From positions 1-5,441 of the forward strand of contig JALRGF010000222.1 of the NCBI GenBank assembly GCA_023253495.1: a stretch of DNA of 5,441 nucleotides. The letters are read 5' to 3'. The notes under the pieces were generated by a model. It made no database searches and was not told the origin of the DNA. It saw nothing but the letters and a program-made list of their open reading frames with translations. This DNA is from Verrucomicrobiales bacterium. Lineage in GTDB: Bacteria > Verrucomicrobiota > Verrucomicrobiia > Verrucomicrobiales > V1-33. Made by a program: the position numbers and the translations under genes. Positions 1 to 5,441 of the stretch are shown here, piece by piece (position 1 is the first letter of the stretch; the number at the start of each line of letters is the position of its first letter).

Positions 1-49
1 ACGCAGGGTCCCCGCGGTACCACGCGAAGGGCGGGCCGGGATACGTGGC

Positions 50-104
50 GGGCTTTCAGCCCTTTGATCTTTGTGCGGGCGTTTTCCTGGGGCGTTGCCC
101 CAGG
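50..104. repeat. Two-hairpin intergenic element (REP-like)
   Basis: Two perfect inverted repeats with 3-nt loops lie 23 bp apart. The first, at 50-62, is GGGCT-TTC-AGCCC. The second, at 86-104, is CCTGGGGC-GTT-GCCCCAGG with an 8-bp stem. Short GC-rich hairpin pairs like this are typical of dispersed intergenic repeats of the REP/BIME kind, and the tandem array that follows reuses the core of the second hairpin. The first hairpin is followed by CCCTTTG and might instead end transcription of a gene left of the window, but its stem is short and the T run poor. The hairpins are seen directly; the dispersed-repeat identity is inferred, since no other genomic copies are visible. Confidence 0.5.
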
Positions 105-117
105 CTGGGATGGGGTT

Positions 118-279
118 GGGGCGTTGCCCCTTGTGGATGGCGGACATGTTGTACGGGGGGCGTTGCCTCTTGTGGGGTCGGGGCGTGGCCCCTTGTGGAT
201 GGCGGACATGTTGGACGGGGGCGTGGCCCCTTGTGGGGTCGGGGCGTGGCTCCGTGTGGCTGGCGGACACGGGGACAGG
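118..279. repeat. Tandem ~61-bp repeat, about 2.6 copies
   Basis: Copy 1 is 118-179, copy 2 is 180-240, and a diverged partial copy 3 starts at 241. Copies 1 and 2 differ at about four bases plus one G insertion/deletion. Each full copy contains two GGGGC-GTK-GCCCC cores followed by different tails: a long tail with TGGATGGCGGACATGTTG and a short tail TTGTGGGGTCG. Cores start at 118, 157, 180, 218 and 241, plus the ancestral-looking one at 89. In the cores at 157 and 241 the only change from a perfect stem is C to T, which still allows G-U pairing in RNA. Open frames here encode only low-complexity Gly/Trp/Cys-rich strings and are not believable genes. Positions 280-341 after the array show no gene. 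Confidence 0.85.
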
Positions 280-341
280 TGGCCTGTGACCGGGCGGGTG
301 GGGGAACCGTCTTCCCACGCAGGGCGTCGGAGCTCGGAAAA

Positions 342-382
342 AATGCAAAGATTTTGCTTTATTAACGCGCATCATTTGCATT
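342..382 (+). promoter_or_regulatory. Tandem operator, probable Zur/Fur-family sites
   Basis: An AT-rich patch just before the first gene holds two 19-bp dyads. Site 1 (342-360) is AATGCAAAGATTTTGCTTT, centred at 351. Site 2 (364-382) is AACGCGCATCATTTGCATT, centred at 373. They match at 12 of 19 positions, giving AAnGCnnAnnnTTTGCnTT, and their centres are 22 bp apart, about two helical turns. The outermost arms, AATGCAAA and TTTGCATT, are also perfect inverted repeats. A possible extended -10 element, TGC-TTTATT (355-363), overlaps site 1, so binding would block RNA polymerase; no good -35 is seen. Fur-family dimers bind AT-rich dyads of this size, and the downstream zinc genes make Zur the likely ligand. 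The dyads are direct observation; the regulator is inferred. Confidence 0.55.
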
Positions 383-392
383 AGTGGCAGGC

Positions 393-1739
393 ATGTCTCC
401 AACGATTTCCAAGATTTTGCGGTGTTTGCCGGTGCTCGTGATGGGTGGTGGGGAGGTGTGGGCGGGCGGGGCTGGGGTGGCCGTGGGTCCGGCGGTGGGT
501 GAGGCGGAGCGGGCGGTGGATTTCCGGACTGGGGAGGGGGTGAGTTTGGGCGGGGTGGTGTTTCCGCATGGGCATGCGAGTGCGGTGTATGGGAAGTCGG
601 GATTGGAGGGTGGGTCCGGGCTGGGTGCGGGCCACCATGATCCGGTGGAGGACGGGTGGACGGTGCCGGGGTTTGAGGTGGGGGCCTCGGTGCGGCTGGG
701 GGAATTTTTTGAGGGGTTTGCGGTCTATCACGGGTACTGGGAGAACGAGGACCCGAACGGGTACGGGGACAGTTTTGAGGAATGGTTTGGCACGATCCGG
801 AATCTGCCGGGCGGGCTGCAGTTGCGGGGCGGGCGGTATCGGAACCGGTTCGGGCTGCACAACCACCAGCACCTGCATGCCTGGGACTGGTGGGATACTT
901 ACTTGGTGAACGGTCGGTTTCTGGGGGATGACGGGCAGACGACGATTGGCGGTGAGCTGACATGGTCATTGCCGGTGCCGTGGACCAGTGTGTTGAGTGT
1001 GTCGGTCGGGGAGGCGCAGCGGGAGGCGCACGGGCACGGGCACGGGCACGGGCACGGCCATGACGACGCGCCTCTGTCGGAGAGTGGGGAGGCGGTGTTT
1101 GAGGGGGGGGAGGCGGTATTTGACGACGTGCTGACGTCGGTGAACTGGACGCATCTGTGGTCCGCGAATGATTTTCATCAATTCCGCGCCGGTGGCTCCG
1201 GGGCGTGGGGTGACAACGCCTGGGGGCGGACGACGCAGCTCTATGGCGCTCATTTCCAGTACGAATGGCGTCGGAACGGACTGGAGCCGGGCGGGGCGTA
1301 CTTCCGGTGGCGGACGGAGGCGATGGTGCGGACTTTTGACGCGGTCGGCGGAGGCTCGGCGGAGCACGGGCATGAGGAGGAGCACGGGCATGAGGAGGAA
1401 CACGGGCATGAAGAGCCCGGGCATGAAGAGCATGAAGACGCGGGTGGGAGGGTGGGCTCGGTGGATGACTGGGGGATTTACAGCAGCCTCACGTATGGGC
1501 ATCCGGTGGGGGCCGGGGTGGTTGAGGCGGCGTTGCGGTTCGACTGGGTGGCGGATCGGGACGAGGCTGGACTGGCCGGGCGTCGCCGGATCAGTCCCGG
1601 GGTGACGTGGTTTGCGAATGAGCAGCGGACGTTTTATGTGCGGGCGCAGTACAACCACGACCGGATTGACGGGAGGGGAACCGGTGATTCGGTCTGGGTG
1701 GGATTTGGTTTCAACTGGGGCGGGGCTGAGGTAAGATGA
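393..1739 (+). CDS. Predicted zinc-uptake outer-membrane beta-barrel, His-rich
   Basis: The 448-residue product probably sits in the outer membrane and helps take up zinc. Residues 1-24 look like a signal peptide (basic start, hydrophobic stretch, cleavage near VWAG). The body has alternating polar/aromatic stretches typical of beta strands, and the end (VWVGFGFNWGG) resembles a closing strand. The segment RNRFGLHNHQHLHAWDWWD (151-168), followed by FLGDDGQTTIGGELTW (176-191), looks like the conserved core of an outer-membrane family often found with zinc ABC genes; that link is from memory. Two probable loops are metal-binding: six alternating His at 213-223, and an acidic His-rich tract at 324-349 with eight His. 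No plug domain or TonB box is evident, so it is not an ordinary TonB-dependent receptor. ATG 393 is preferred; GTG 384 in frame is possible. Neither has a good Shine-Dalgarno. The znuA-like gene follows closely, so they are likely co-transcribed. Confidence 0.75.
   Translation: MSPTISKILRCLPVLVMGGGEVWAGGAGVAVGPAVGEAERAVDFRTGEGVSLGGVVFPHGHASAVYGKSGLEGGSGLGAGHHDPVEDGWTVPGFEVGASVRLGEFFEGFAVYHGYWENEDPNGYGDSFEEWFGTIRNLPGGLQLRGGRYRNRFGLHNHQHLHAWDWWDTYLVNGRFLGDDGQTTIGGELTWSLPVPWTSVLSVSVGEAQREAHGHGHGHGHGHDDAPLSESGEAVFEGGEAVFDDVLTSVNWTHLWSANDFHQFRAGGSGAWGDNAWGRTTQLYGAHFQYEWRRNGLEPGGAYFRWRTEAMVRTFDAVGGGSAEHGHEEEHGHEEEHGHEEPGHEEHEDAGGRVGSVDDWGIYSSLTYGHPVGAGVVEAALRFDWVADRDEAGLAGRRRISPGVTWFANEQRTFYVRAQYNHDRIDGRGTGDSVWVGFGFNWGGAEVR
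1029..1061 (+). repeat. CAC-GGG hexanucleotide repeat (Gly-His tract)
   Basis: Five CAC-GGS hexamers and a final CAT encode six histidines alternating with glycine, followed by Asp-Asp. The first four hexamers are identical at the DNA level, so the tract can expand or shrink by slippage in steps of two residues without breaking the frame. It sits in a probable loop of the outer-membrane barrel and is a likely zinc-binding site. Confidence 0.9.
1086..1123 (+). repeat. 21-bp-spaced direct repeat with an eight-G run
   Basis: GGGGAGGCGGTGTTTGA (1086-1102) recurs at 1107-1123 with one change (G to A), offset by 21 bp, so it is an in-frame duplication giving EAVFEGGEAVF. Between and overlapping the copies is an uninterrupted run of eight G at 1103-1110. 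A gain or loss of one G would shift the frame of the barrel gene at about residue 240. Confidence 0.8.
1362..1439 (+). repeat. 18-bp repeat coding an acidic His-rich tract
   Basis: The unit GAG-CAC-GGG-CAT-GAG-GAG repeats about three times and then decays, giving EHGHEE units and ending EPGHEEHED. It adds eight histidines and many acidic residues to a probable extracellular or periplasmic loop. The codons drift from GAG to GAA towards the 3' end, so the later units look older or less homogenised. Metal binding is inferred from composition. Confidence 0.88.
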
Positions 1740-1802
1740 AGGCAGGATCCGGTGGGCCTTATGATGAATTCATGCTTTTTCCGGCCGGGGCCGGCTGTGC
1801 TT

Positions 1803-2708
1803 ATGAAACGACGATTCCTTTTTGCGGTGGTGGCTGCCATGCTACTGCCGGCCGGTGCTGCGACGGCGGCGGTCAAAGTGGCGGCAACCCACCCGCTGAT
1901 TGGTGATCTGCTGCGGCAGGTCGGAGGGGGGCGGGTCGCGGTGGTGGATCTGCTCAAGCCTGGCGGCGATGCGCATCATTTTGAACCGACGGCGAGCGAC
2001 CTCCGGGAGCTGCGTGGCGCGGCGGCGGTTTTTGCTTCGGGCAAACATCTGGAATCCTACCTCGACAAGCTGGGGGATTCGCTGGGGGCCGGGGTGGGGA
2101 TTGTCGAAGTCGGGCGGACCATTCCTTCGTTGAAGCTCGAGCCGGGAAGCGAGGTGTTTCTGTGTTGTCCGTCGCATGCCAAGGGGGGGATTGATCCCCA
2201 TTGGTGGCACAGCGCGGAGAACATGGCCCGGGCCGCGCGGGTGGTGGGAGATGAGCTGGCGCGGCTGGATCCGCCGGGAGCGGCTGACTACAAAGCGGGA
2301 GCGACCGCCACCGCGAAAAAGATGCTGGGCTTGAAGTCATGGGCGCAGCAGCGGTTGGCCGGCATTCCGCGGGGCGACCGCAAGCTGGTCACGGCGCACG
2401 CGGCTTTCGGCTATCTGGCCCGGGAATACGGTTTCAAGTTTATTCCGATCCTCGGGCTGGCGCGCGAGGAGGATTTTTCGCCGGCGTACATTGCCGAGGC
2501 GGTCAAAACGATCCGTTCCCAGAAAATACGCGCCGTTTTTCCGGAGGATCAGGCCAATCCCAAGATCATCAGCGAGATCATCCGCGAGACCGGGGTGAGG
2601 CTCGGGCAGCCGTTGATTGCCGACGGCACCTCGCCCGGTGCCGGCAGTACCTTCGAGGGCATGTTCCGTCACAACATTGAGACGGTGGTCGCGGGGTTGG
2701 CGCCGTGA
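1803..2708 (+). CDS. znuA: Zinc ABC transporter substrate-binding protein (ZnuA-like)
   Basis: This is a periplasmic metal-binding protein of the cluster 9 (TroA/ZnuA) family that delivers zinc to an ABC importer. From ATG 1803 it has 301 residues, normal for the family, with a signal peptide at about 1-23 (MKRRFLFAVV...TAA). Expected metal ligands are present: His58 in GGDAHHFEPTASD, His133 in GIDPHWWH, His199 in VTAHAAFGYLA and Asp274 in IADGTSPG. His at the third position favours zinc over manganese, where Glu is usual. The loop before His133 is short and contains CCPSH (121-125) instead of the long His-rich loop of E. coli ZnuA. In-frame starts also exist at GTG 1752 and ATG 1761, with AGGA at 1744-1747 upstream; ATG 1803 was chosen for its compact signal peptide although it lacks a Shine-Dalgarno. 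The barrel gene ends 63 bp (or 12 bp) upstream, so they form an operon. No permease or ATPase gene follows. Confidence 0.92.
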   Translation: MKRRFLFAVVAAMLLPAGAATAAVKVAATHPLIGDLLRQVGGGRVAVVDLLKPGGDAHHFEPTASDLRELRGAAAVFASGKHLESYLDKLGDSLGAGVGIVEVGRTIPSLKLEPGSEVFLCCPSHAKGGIDPHWWHSAENMARAARVVGDELARLDPPGAADYKAGATATAKKMLGLKSWAQQRLAGIPRGDRKLVTAHAAFGYLAREYGFKFIPILGLAREEDFSPAYIAEAVKTIRSQKIRAVFPEDQANPKIISEIIRETGVRLGQPLIADGTSPGAGSTFEGMFRHNIETVVAGLAP

Positions 2709-2711
2709 CGC

Positions 2712-2751
2712 GATGACACCGGTGTCATCTGGCACGACGGTGATGTCGTGC
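2712..2751. terminator. Tandem hairpins between convergent genes
   Basis: The 78-bp gap between the two convergent stop codons holds a perfect 18-bp palindrome, GATGACACCGGTGTCATC (2712-2729). Two bases later comes a hairpin with a perfect 7-bp stem, GCACGAC-GGTGAT-GTCGTGC (2732-2751). Position and structure suggest a shared end of transcription. Neither strand has a T run after the stems, so this is not a classical intrinsic terminator, and the loopless palindrome could equally be a protein-binding site. Confidence 0.45.
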
Positions 2752-2786
2752 AGACGGTGGGGCCACAAAACCGCGGAGACCGTGGT

Positions 2787-3524
2787 TCAGTGGTGTTTTT
2801 CGGGAGCGGCTCCGGTGGCTGGAGCCGGGGTGTTCTCGGCGCGCTGGGAACGCCATTGCTCGACTGCCTTTTTGAGTTCGCGCAGTTCCCGGCGGAGAGA
2901 TTCCAGTTCTTCCGGGCGGGCGGCCGGCTCCCGGTGGCGGGCGCGTGAAGGCGCGGGCCGGTCAAGGTCGGACTGGCGCAGGCGATCGGCGAGGCGTTCG
3001 AGGTTGCGGGCGGGAGCCACCATGCCGGCCTCATGGAGGTGCTTGATGGCTTGTTCAATGTGATGGAGCCGGCGTTTCCGATCCGGACCGTGTGACCCGT
3101 AGTGTTGGTCGGCTGGCGGCTGGCGGTCGGGCCGTGGTTCCGCGTGCTGCCGCTCTCGTTTTTCGGCGCGCTCGCGGGCGGCGCGCTTGATTTTTTCCGT
3201 GCGTTCCTTTTGTGCCCGGGTGCGGGACTTTTCCTGCAGGGTGCGGTGATGGGCTTCGATGGCGGCCTGCTGTTTTTTTTCGGCGTGGGCGCGCACCTCG
3301 GCGGCCTCATCCATTTTGCCTTCGGCTTCGAGGGCGGCGGCCTTTTCCATGGCTGCTCTGTTGAGCTGCATCATTTCCTCGTGGAAGCGCGCGGTTTCCT
3401 TGAGCTGATGATGGCCGGGGGCGTGGTCGCCATGCGGCGGTGGCGGCGGGGCTTCCTGAGCGCGGGAGAGAGCGGTGACGGCCGTGGTGCCGGCAAGCAG
3501 GAGGAAGAGAGTCGCTTTTTTCAT
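2787..3524 (-). CDS. Secreted His-rich coiled-coil protein, function unknown
   Basis: The 245-residue product starts with a clear signal peptide (MKKATLFLLLAGTTAVTALSRA, cleavage near residue 22-23), so it is exported, probably to the periplasm. After a Pro/His linker (PPPPPHGDHAPGHH, 26-39) it is almost all charged alpha helix. A long Ala/Glu/Lys/Arg helix spans about 40-128, a helical hairpin about 150-184, and a short leucine-heptad coiled coil about 205-226 (LESLRRELRELKKAV). It has 18 histidines, about 7%, ending in His-His. Residues 65-83 and 163-181 share a pattern (L..EaG....A..h...A+), suggesting two related helical repeats. No enzyme motif is seen. It is 66 bp downstream of the RND gene on the same strand. 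Size, export and composition recall periplasmic stress or metal chaperones such as Spy/CpxP/ZraP, but their LTxxQ motif is missing, so homology is not claimed. No Shine-Dalgarno precedes the ATG. Confidence 0.75.
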   Translation of the reverse strand: MKKATLFLLLAGTTAVTALSRAQEAPPPPPHGDHAPGHHQLKETARFHEEMMQLNRAAMEKAAALEAEGKMDEAAEVRAHAEKKQQAAIEAHHRTLQEKSRTRAQKERTEKIKRAARERAEKRERQHAEPRPDRQPPADQHYGSHGPDRKRRLHHIEQAIKHLHEAGMVAPARNLERLADRLRQSDLDRPAPSRARHREPAARPEELESLRRELRELKKAVEQWRSQRAENTPAPATGAAPEKHH

Positions 3525-3555
3525 GGGGGTTCGGGGGTAGCGTGTTGAGGATGAA

Positions 3556-3583
3556 ACTCTAGCCCGGATTCTCCGATGTCCAA
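3556..3583 (-). promoter_or_regulatory. Weak candidate promoter for the coiled-coil gene
   Basis: Read on the minus strand, TTGGAC (3578-3583) and TAGAGT (3556-3561) are separated by 16 bp and lie about 32 bp before the start codon. TAGAGT matches the -10 consensus at four of six bases and TTGGAC the -35 consensus at three of six. The coiled-coil gene may instead simply be read through from the RND gene. Confidence 0.2.
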
Positions 3584-3590
3584 AGCCTGA

Positions 3591-5441
3591 TTATCGGGCG
3601 GGGCGGGCGACGAGCCCGTACCAGACCGGCAGAACGATCAGGGTAAGGGCGGTGGCGACGAGCAGGCCGGCGATGTGGACGGCGGTGAGCGGTTGCCAGA
3701 GGGCGCCGCCGGTGAGGGCGAGCGGGACGAGGGCGCCGGCGGTGGCGAAAGTGGTGACGAGCACGGGTCGAAGGCGGCTCAGGCCGGCGGCGACGAGGGC
3801 GTCGCGGAAAGCATTCCCCCGGGCCAGTGCGTTCTCGACCGCATCGGAGAGCACGAGGATGTGACTGACAATGACGCCGGCCAGACTGACGATGGCGAGC
3901 ATGGCCATGAATCCCATCGGGACCTGCGCGAGGGTGAGGCCGACCAGCGCGCCGATCAGTCCAAGCGGAACGGTGGCAAGAACCACGGCCGAGCGGGTGA
4001 GCGAGCGGAACTGGATGACCAGGGTAAGGGCGATGAGTCCGAGGGAAACGGCCATGACCACGCCCATTTCGCGGCGGCTTTCGACCAGCTCGCGGGCTTC
4101 GCCTTCGTACGACAGCCGGCAGCCCGGCGGCAGCACCAGCCGGTCGAGGGCGGGGCGGGCGCGTTCGAGGACGCGTGCCGGCAGTTCGTCGTCCGGAGCG
4201 TGGGCGTTCACGCTCACCGACGGTCGACCGCCGTGTCGCGTCAGCGCGGGGAATGCCGAACCGGCGGTGATGGTGGCGATTGTTGGCAGCGGGACCGGCG
4301 GGCCGTCGGCCGATTCGACCGGCAGGTCATCGATCGTGCGGAACGGCTGGCCGTCGGCCTGCACAAAACGCAGCCGCACCGGCACCGTGGATCCGTTTTC
4401 ATGAATGCGGGCGAGTTCAAGGCCGGGTCCGGCGGCCTGAATGGCGGCGGCGGCCGCGGCGGGATCGACACCGGCGACCCGGGCGCGGGCGGGGTCGAGT
4501 GACACCCGCGTTTCCGTAACCGGATCGCCAAGGGAGTCATGAACCTTGTAGCCTCCGGCATGGGTGATGGCGGCGATGATGCCGTCGGCGGCGTGCCGGA
4601 GCGCGCCGCGGTCCGGCCCGGTCACGCGGATCTGGATCGGGGCTTCCACCGGAGGGCCTTGCTCGAGGCGTCGCACCACGCAGCGCGCCCCGGTGATGTC
4701 GCGGTCGATGGCGGCGCGCAGCGCGGACACCAGAGCGGGCACCTCGTCCTCGTGGCGGGTGGTCACGAGGAATTGCGCGAGGTGGTCGGCGGGCGCCCGG
4801 GGGGTCAGGTTGTAATAAAACCGCGGTCCGGATCCACCGGTAAAAATGGCGCCGCCGGCCACCGGCGGGTGCGGGGCGAGCAGGCGGAGGACGTCATCGC
4901 AGACCCCCCGCGTGCCCTCAAGCGACGAGCCTTCGGGAAGCGTGATGTCGATGAGGAACTGGTTGCGTTCGGCCGGGGGAAAAAACTGGCGGCCGAGACG
5001 CGGTGCGAGCAGCAGGCTGGCGGCGAGCAGTCCGTAAGCGACGCCCAGCACCGGCCACGGGTGACGCAGGCTGGCGGTGAGCGCCGCGCGGTACGGGCGC
5101 AGGGGCAGCTCCAGCAGGCGGTCGCGGAGCCCGGAGGAAAACCGGCGGCGGCGGTCGCTGCGCTCGAGTCCGGCCTGCCCGCGGAGCAGGTGGCGGCCGA
5201 GCAGCGGCACGAACGTCATGGAGACGAGACGTGAGGCGACGAGTGACAGCGTGACGACCACCGGCAGGGCGTGGATGAATGATTTTTTGTCGCCGGGCAG
5301 GAGCAGGAGCGGGAGGAACGCGAAGATATTGACGAGGGTCGCGAAGAAGATCGGTTGGCGCAGTTTCCATGGGCCCAGCCAGGCGGCGGTGGTGCGCGGA
5401 GTGCCGGCGGCAATCTCGCGGTTGATGCCGTCGGCGGCCAC
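3591..5441 (-). CDS. RND efflux permease, C-terminal part (runs off the window)
   Basis: This is the last ~616 residues of an inner-membrane RND (AcrB/CusA superfamily) proton-driven exporter. Full members have about 1,020-1,050 residues, so about 40% lies beyond the right edge; the first visible codon, GTG, is internal. The fragment starts at the end of TM4 and shows TM5 (~30-50), TM6 (~55-82), TM7 (~129-147), a large periplasmic porter/docking region (~148-455) and TM8-TM12 (~459-477, 483-505, 508-533, 557-580, 586-611). Family motifs include LPPGCRLSYEGEARELVES (437-455) and PLALTGGALWQPL (573-585). In TM10, GVIVSHILVLSDAV puts Ser526-His527 where AcrB has Lys940-Asn941. No methionine relay like that of CusA is evident, so copper/silver export is not supported and the substrate is open. 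The TM4 acidic pair is outside the window. Membrane-fusion and outer-membrane partner genes would be expected upstream, to the right. Confidence 0.93.
   Translation of the reverse strand: MAADGINREIAAGTPRTTAAWLGPWKLRQPIFFATLVNIFAFLPLLLLPGDKKSFIHALPVVVTLSLVASRLVSMTFVPLLGRHLLRGQAGLERSDRRRRFSSGLRDRLLELPLRPYRAALTASLRHPWPVLGVAYGLLAASLLLAPRLGRQFFPPAERNQFLIDITLPEGSSLEGTRGVCDDVLRLLAPHPPVAGGAIFTGGSGPRFYYNLTPRAPADHLAQFLVTTRHEDEVPALVSALRAAIDRDITGARCVVRRLEQGPPVEAPIQIRVTGPDRGALRHAADGIIAAITHAGGYKVHDSLGDPVTETRVSLDPARARVAGVDPAAAAAAIQAAGPGLELARIHENGSTVPVRLRFVQADGQPFRTIDDLPVESADGPPVPLPTIATITAGSAFPALTRHGGRPSVSVNAHAPDDELPARVLERARPALDRLVLPPGCRLSYEGEARELVESRREMGVVMAVSLGLIALTLVIQFRSLTRSAVVLATVPLGLIGALVGLTLAQVPMGFMAMLAIVSLAGVIVSHILVLSDAVENALARGNAFRDALVAAGLSRLRPVLVTTFATAGALVPLALTGGALWQPLTAVHIAGLLVATALTLIVLPVWYGLVARPAR

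Noticed and set aside
118..279. Possible CRISPR array
   Set aside because: Repeats are contiguous ~61-bp tandem units with no unique spacers, and there are no cas genes in the window.
298..318. Hairpin GGGAA-CCGTC-TTCCC with GTG/CAC flanks before the operator
   Set aside because: The stem is only 5 bp unless a bulge is allowed, and no T run follows, so neither terminator nor attenuator can be supported.
1..324. ACGCAGGG at 1-8 and again at 317-324, as possible element ends
   Set aside because: An 8-base match in GC-rich DNA is expected by chance, and no transposase or inverted ends accompany it.
45..384. Three overlapping open frames in the upstream repeat array
   Set aside because: They translate to repetitive Gly/Trp/Cys-rich strings produced by the tandem repeat, have no ribosome-binding sites, and run into the operator region.
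384..392. GTG start three codons upstream of the chosen ATG of the barrel gene
   Set aside because: It lies directly against the operator with no Shine-Dalgarno and adds only three residues before a normal signal peptide. It remains possible.
381..1658. Long minus-strand open frames (381-878 and 966-1658) opposite the barrel gene
   Set aside because: They are Pro/His/Arg-rich with no recognisable domain. They arise because GC-rich codons on the plus strand leave few antisense stops, and the plus-strand reading has a signal peptide and barrel features.
3591..4561. Plus-strand open frames opposite the RND gene (e.g. 3675-4502)
   Set aside because: They are Gly/Asp/Arg-rich shadows; the minus-strand frame is a clear RND permease along its whole length.

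Overview
The window is GC-rich bacterial chromosome with four protein genes in two convergent pairs. The host cannot be named with certainty. The high GC, the weak or absent Shine-Dalgarno sequences before several clear starts, and the style of the periplasmic coiled-coil protein fit a Gram-negative envelope of the Verrucomicrobiota type (Opitutaceae-like). That is an inference; other GC-rich diderms such as Planctomycetota or Proteobacteria are possible.

Left part (1-392): no convincing gene. Positions 50-104 hold two perfect short hairpins. Positions 118-279 hold a ~61-bp tandem repeat built on the core GGGGC-GTK-GCCCC. At 342-382, just before the first gene, lie two similar 19-bp dyads with centres 22 bp apart. 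They look like a tandem operator for a Fur-family regulator, most likely Zur.

Forward unit (393-2708): a predicted outer-membrane beta-barrel with two long histidine-rich tracts, then a ZnuA-type (cluster 9) periplasmic zinc-binding protein with all four expected metal ligands. Together they suggest zinc capture at the outer membrane and hand-over to a periplasmic carrier. The ABC permease and ATPase genes are not here: a convergent gene follows directly, so they must be encoded elsewhere.

Junction (2709-2786): a perfect 18-bp palindrome and a second 7-bp-stem hairpin separate the convergent genes and may form a bidirectional transcription end.

Reverse unit (2787-5441, minus strand): the C-terminal ~616 residues of an RND efflux permease, whose gene runs off the right edge, and 66 bp after it a secreted, histidine-rich, alpha-helical coiled-coil protein of unknown function. 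The RND protein has Ser-His at the transmembrane position where AcrB has its proton-relay Lys-Asn.

Overall this is probably an envelope and metal-homeostasis region: inducible zinc uptake facing an efflux module. Zinc for the first pair is well supported by motifs; the substrate of the RND pump is unknown.
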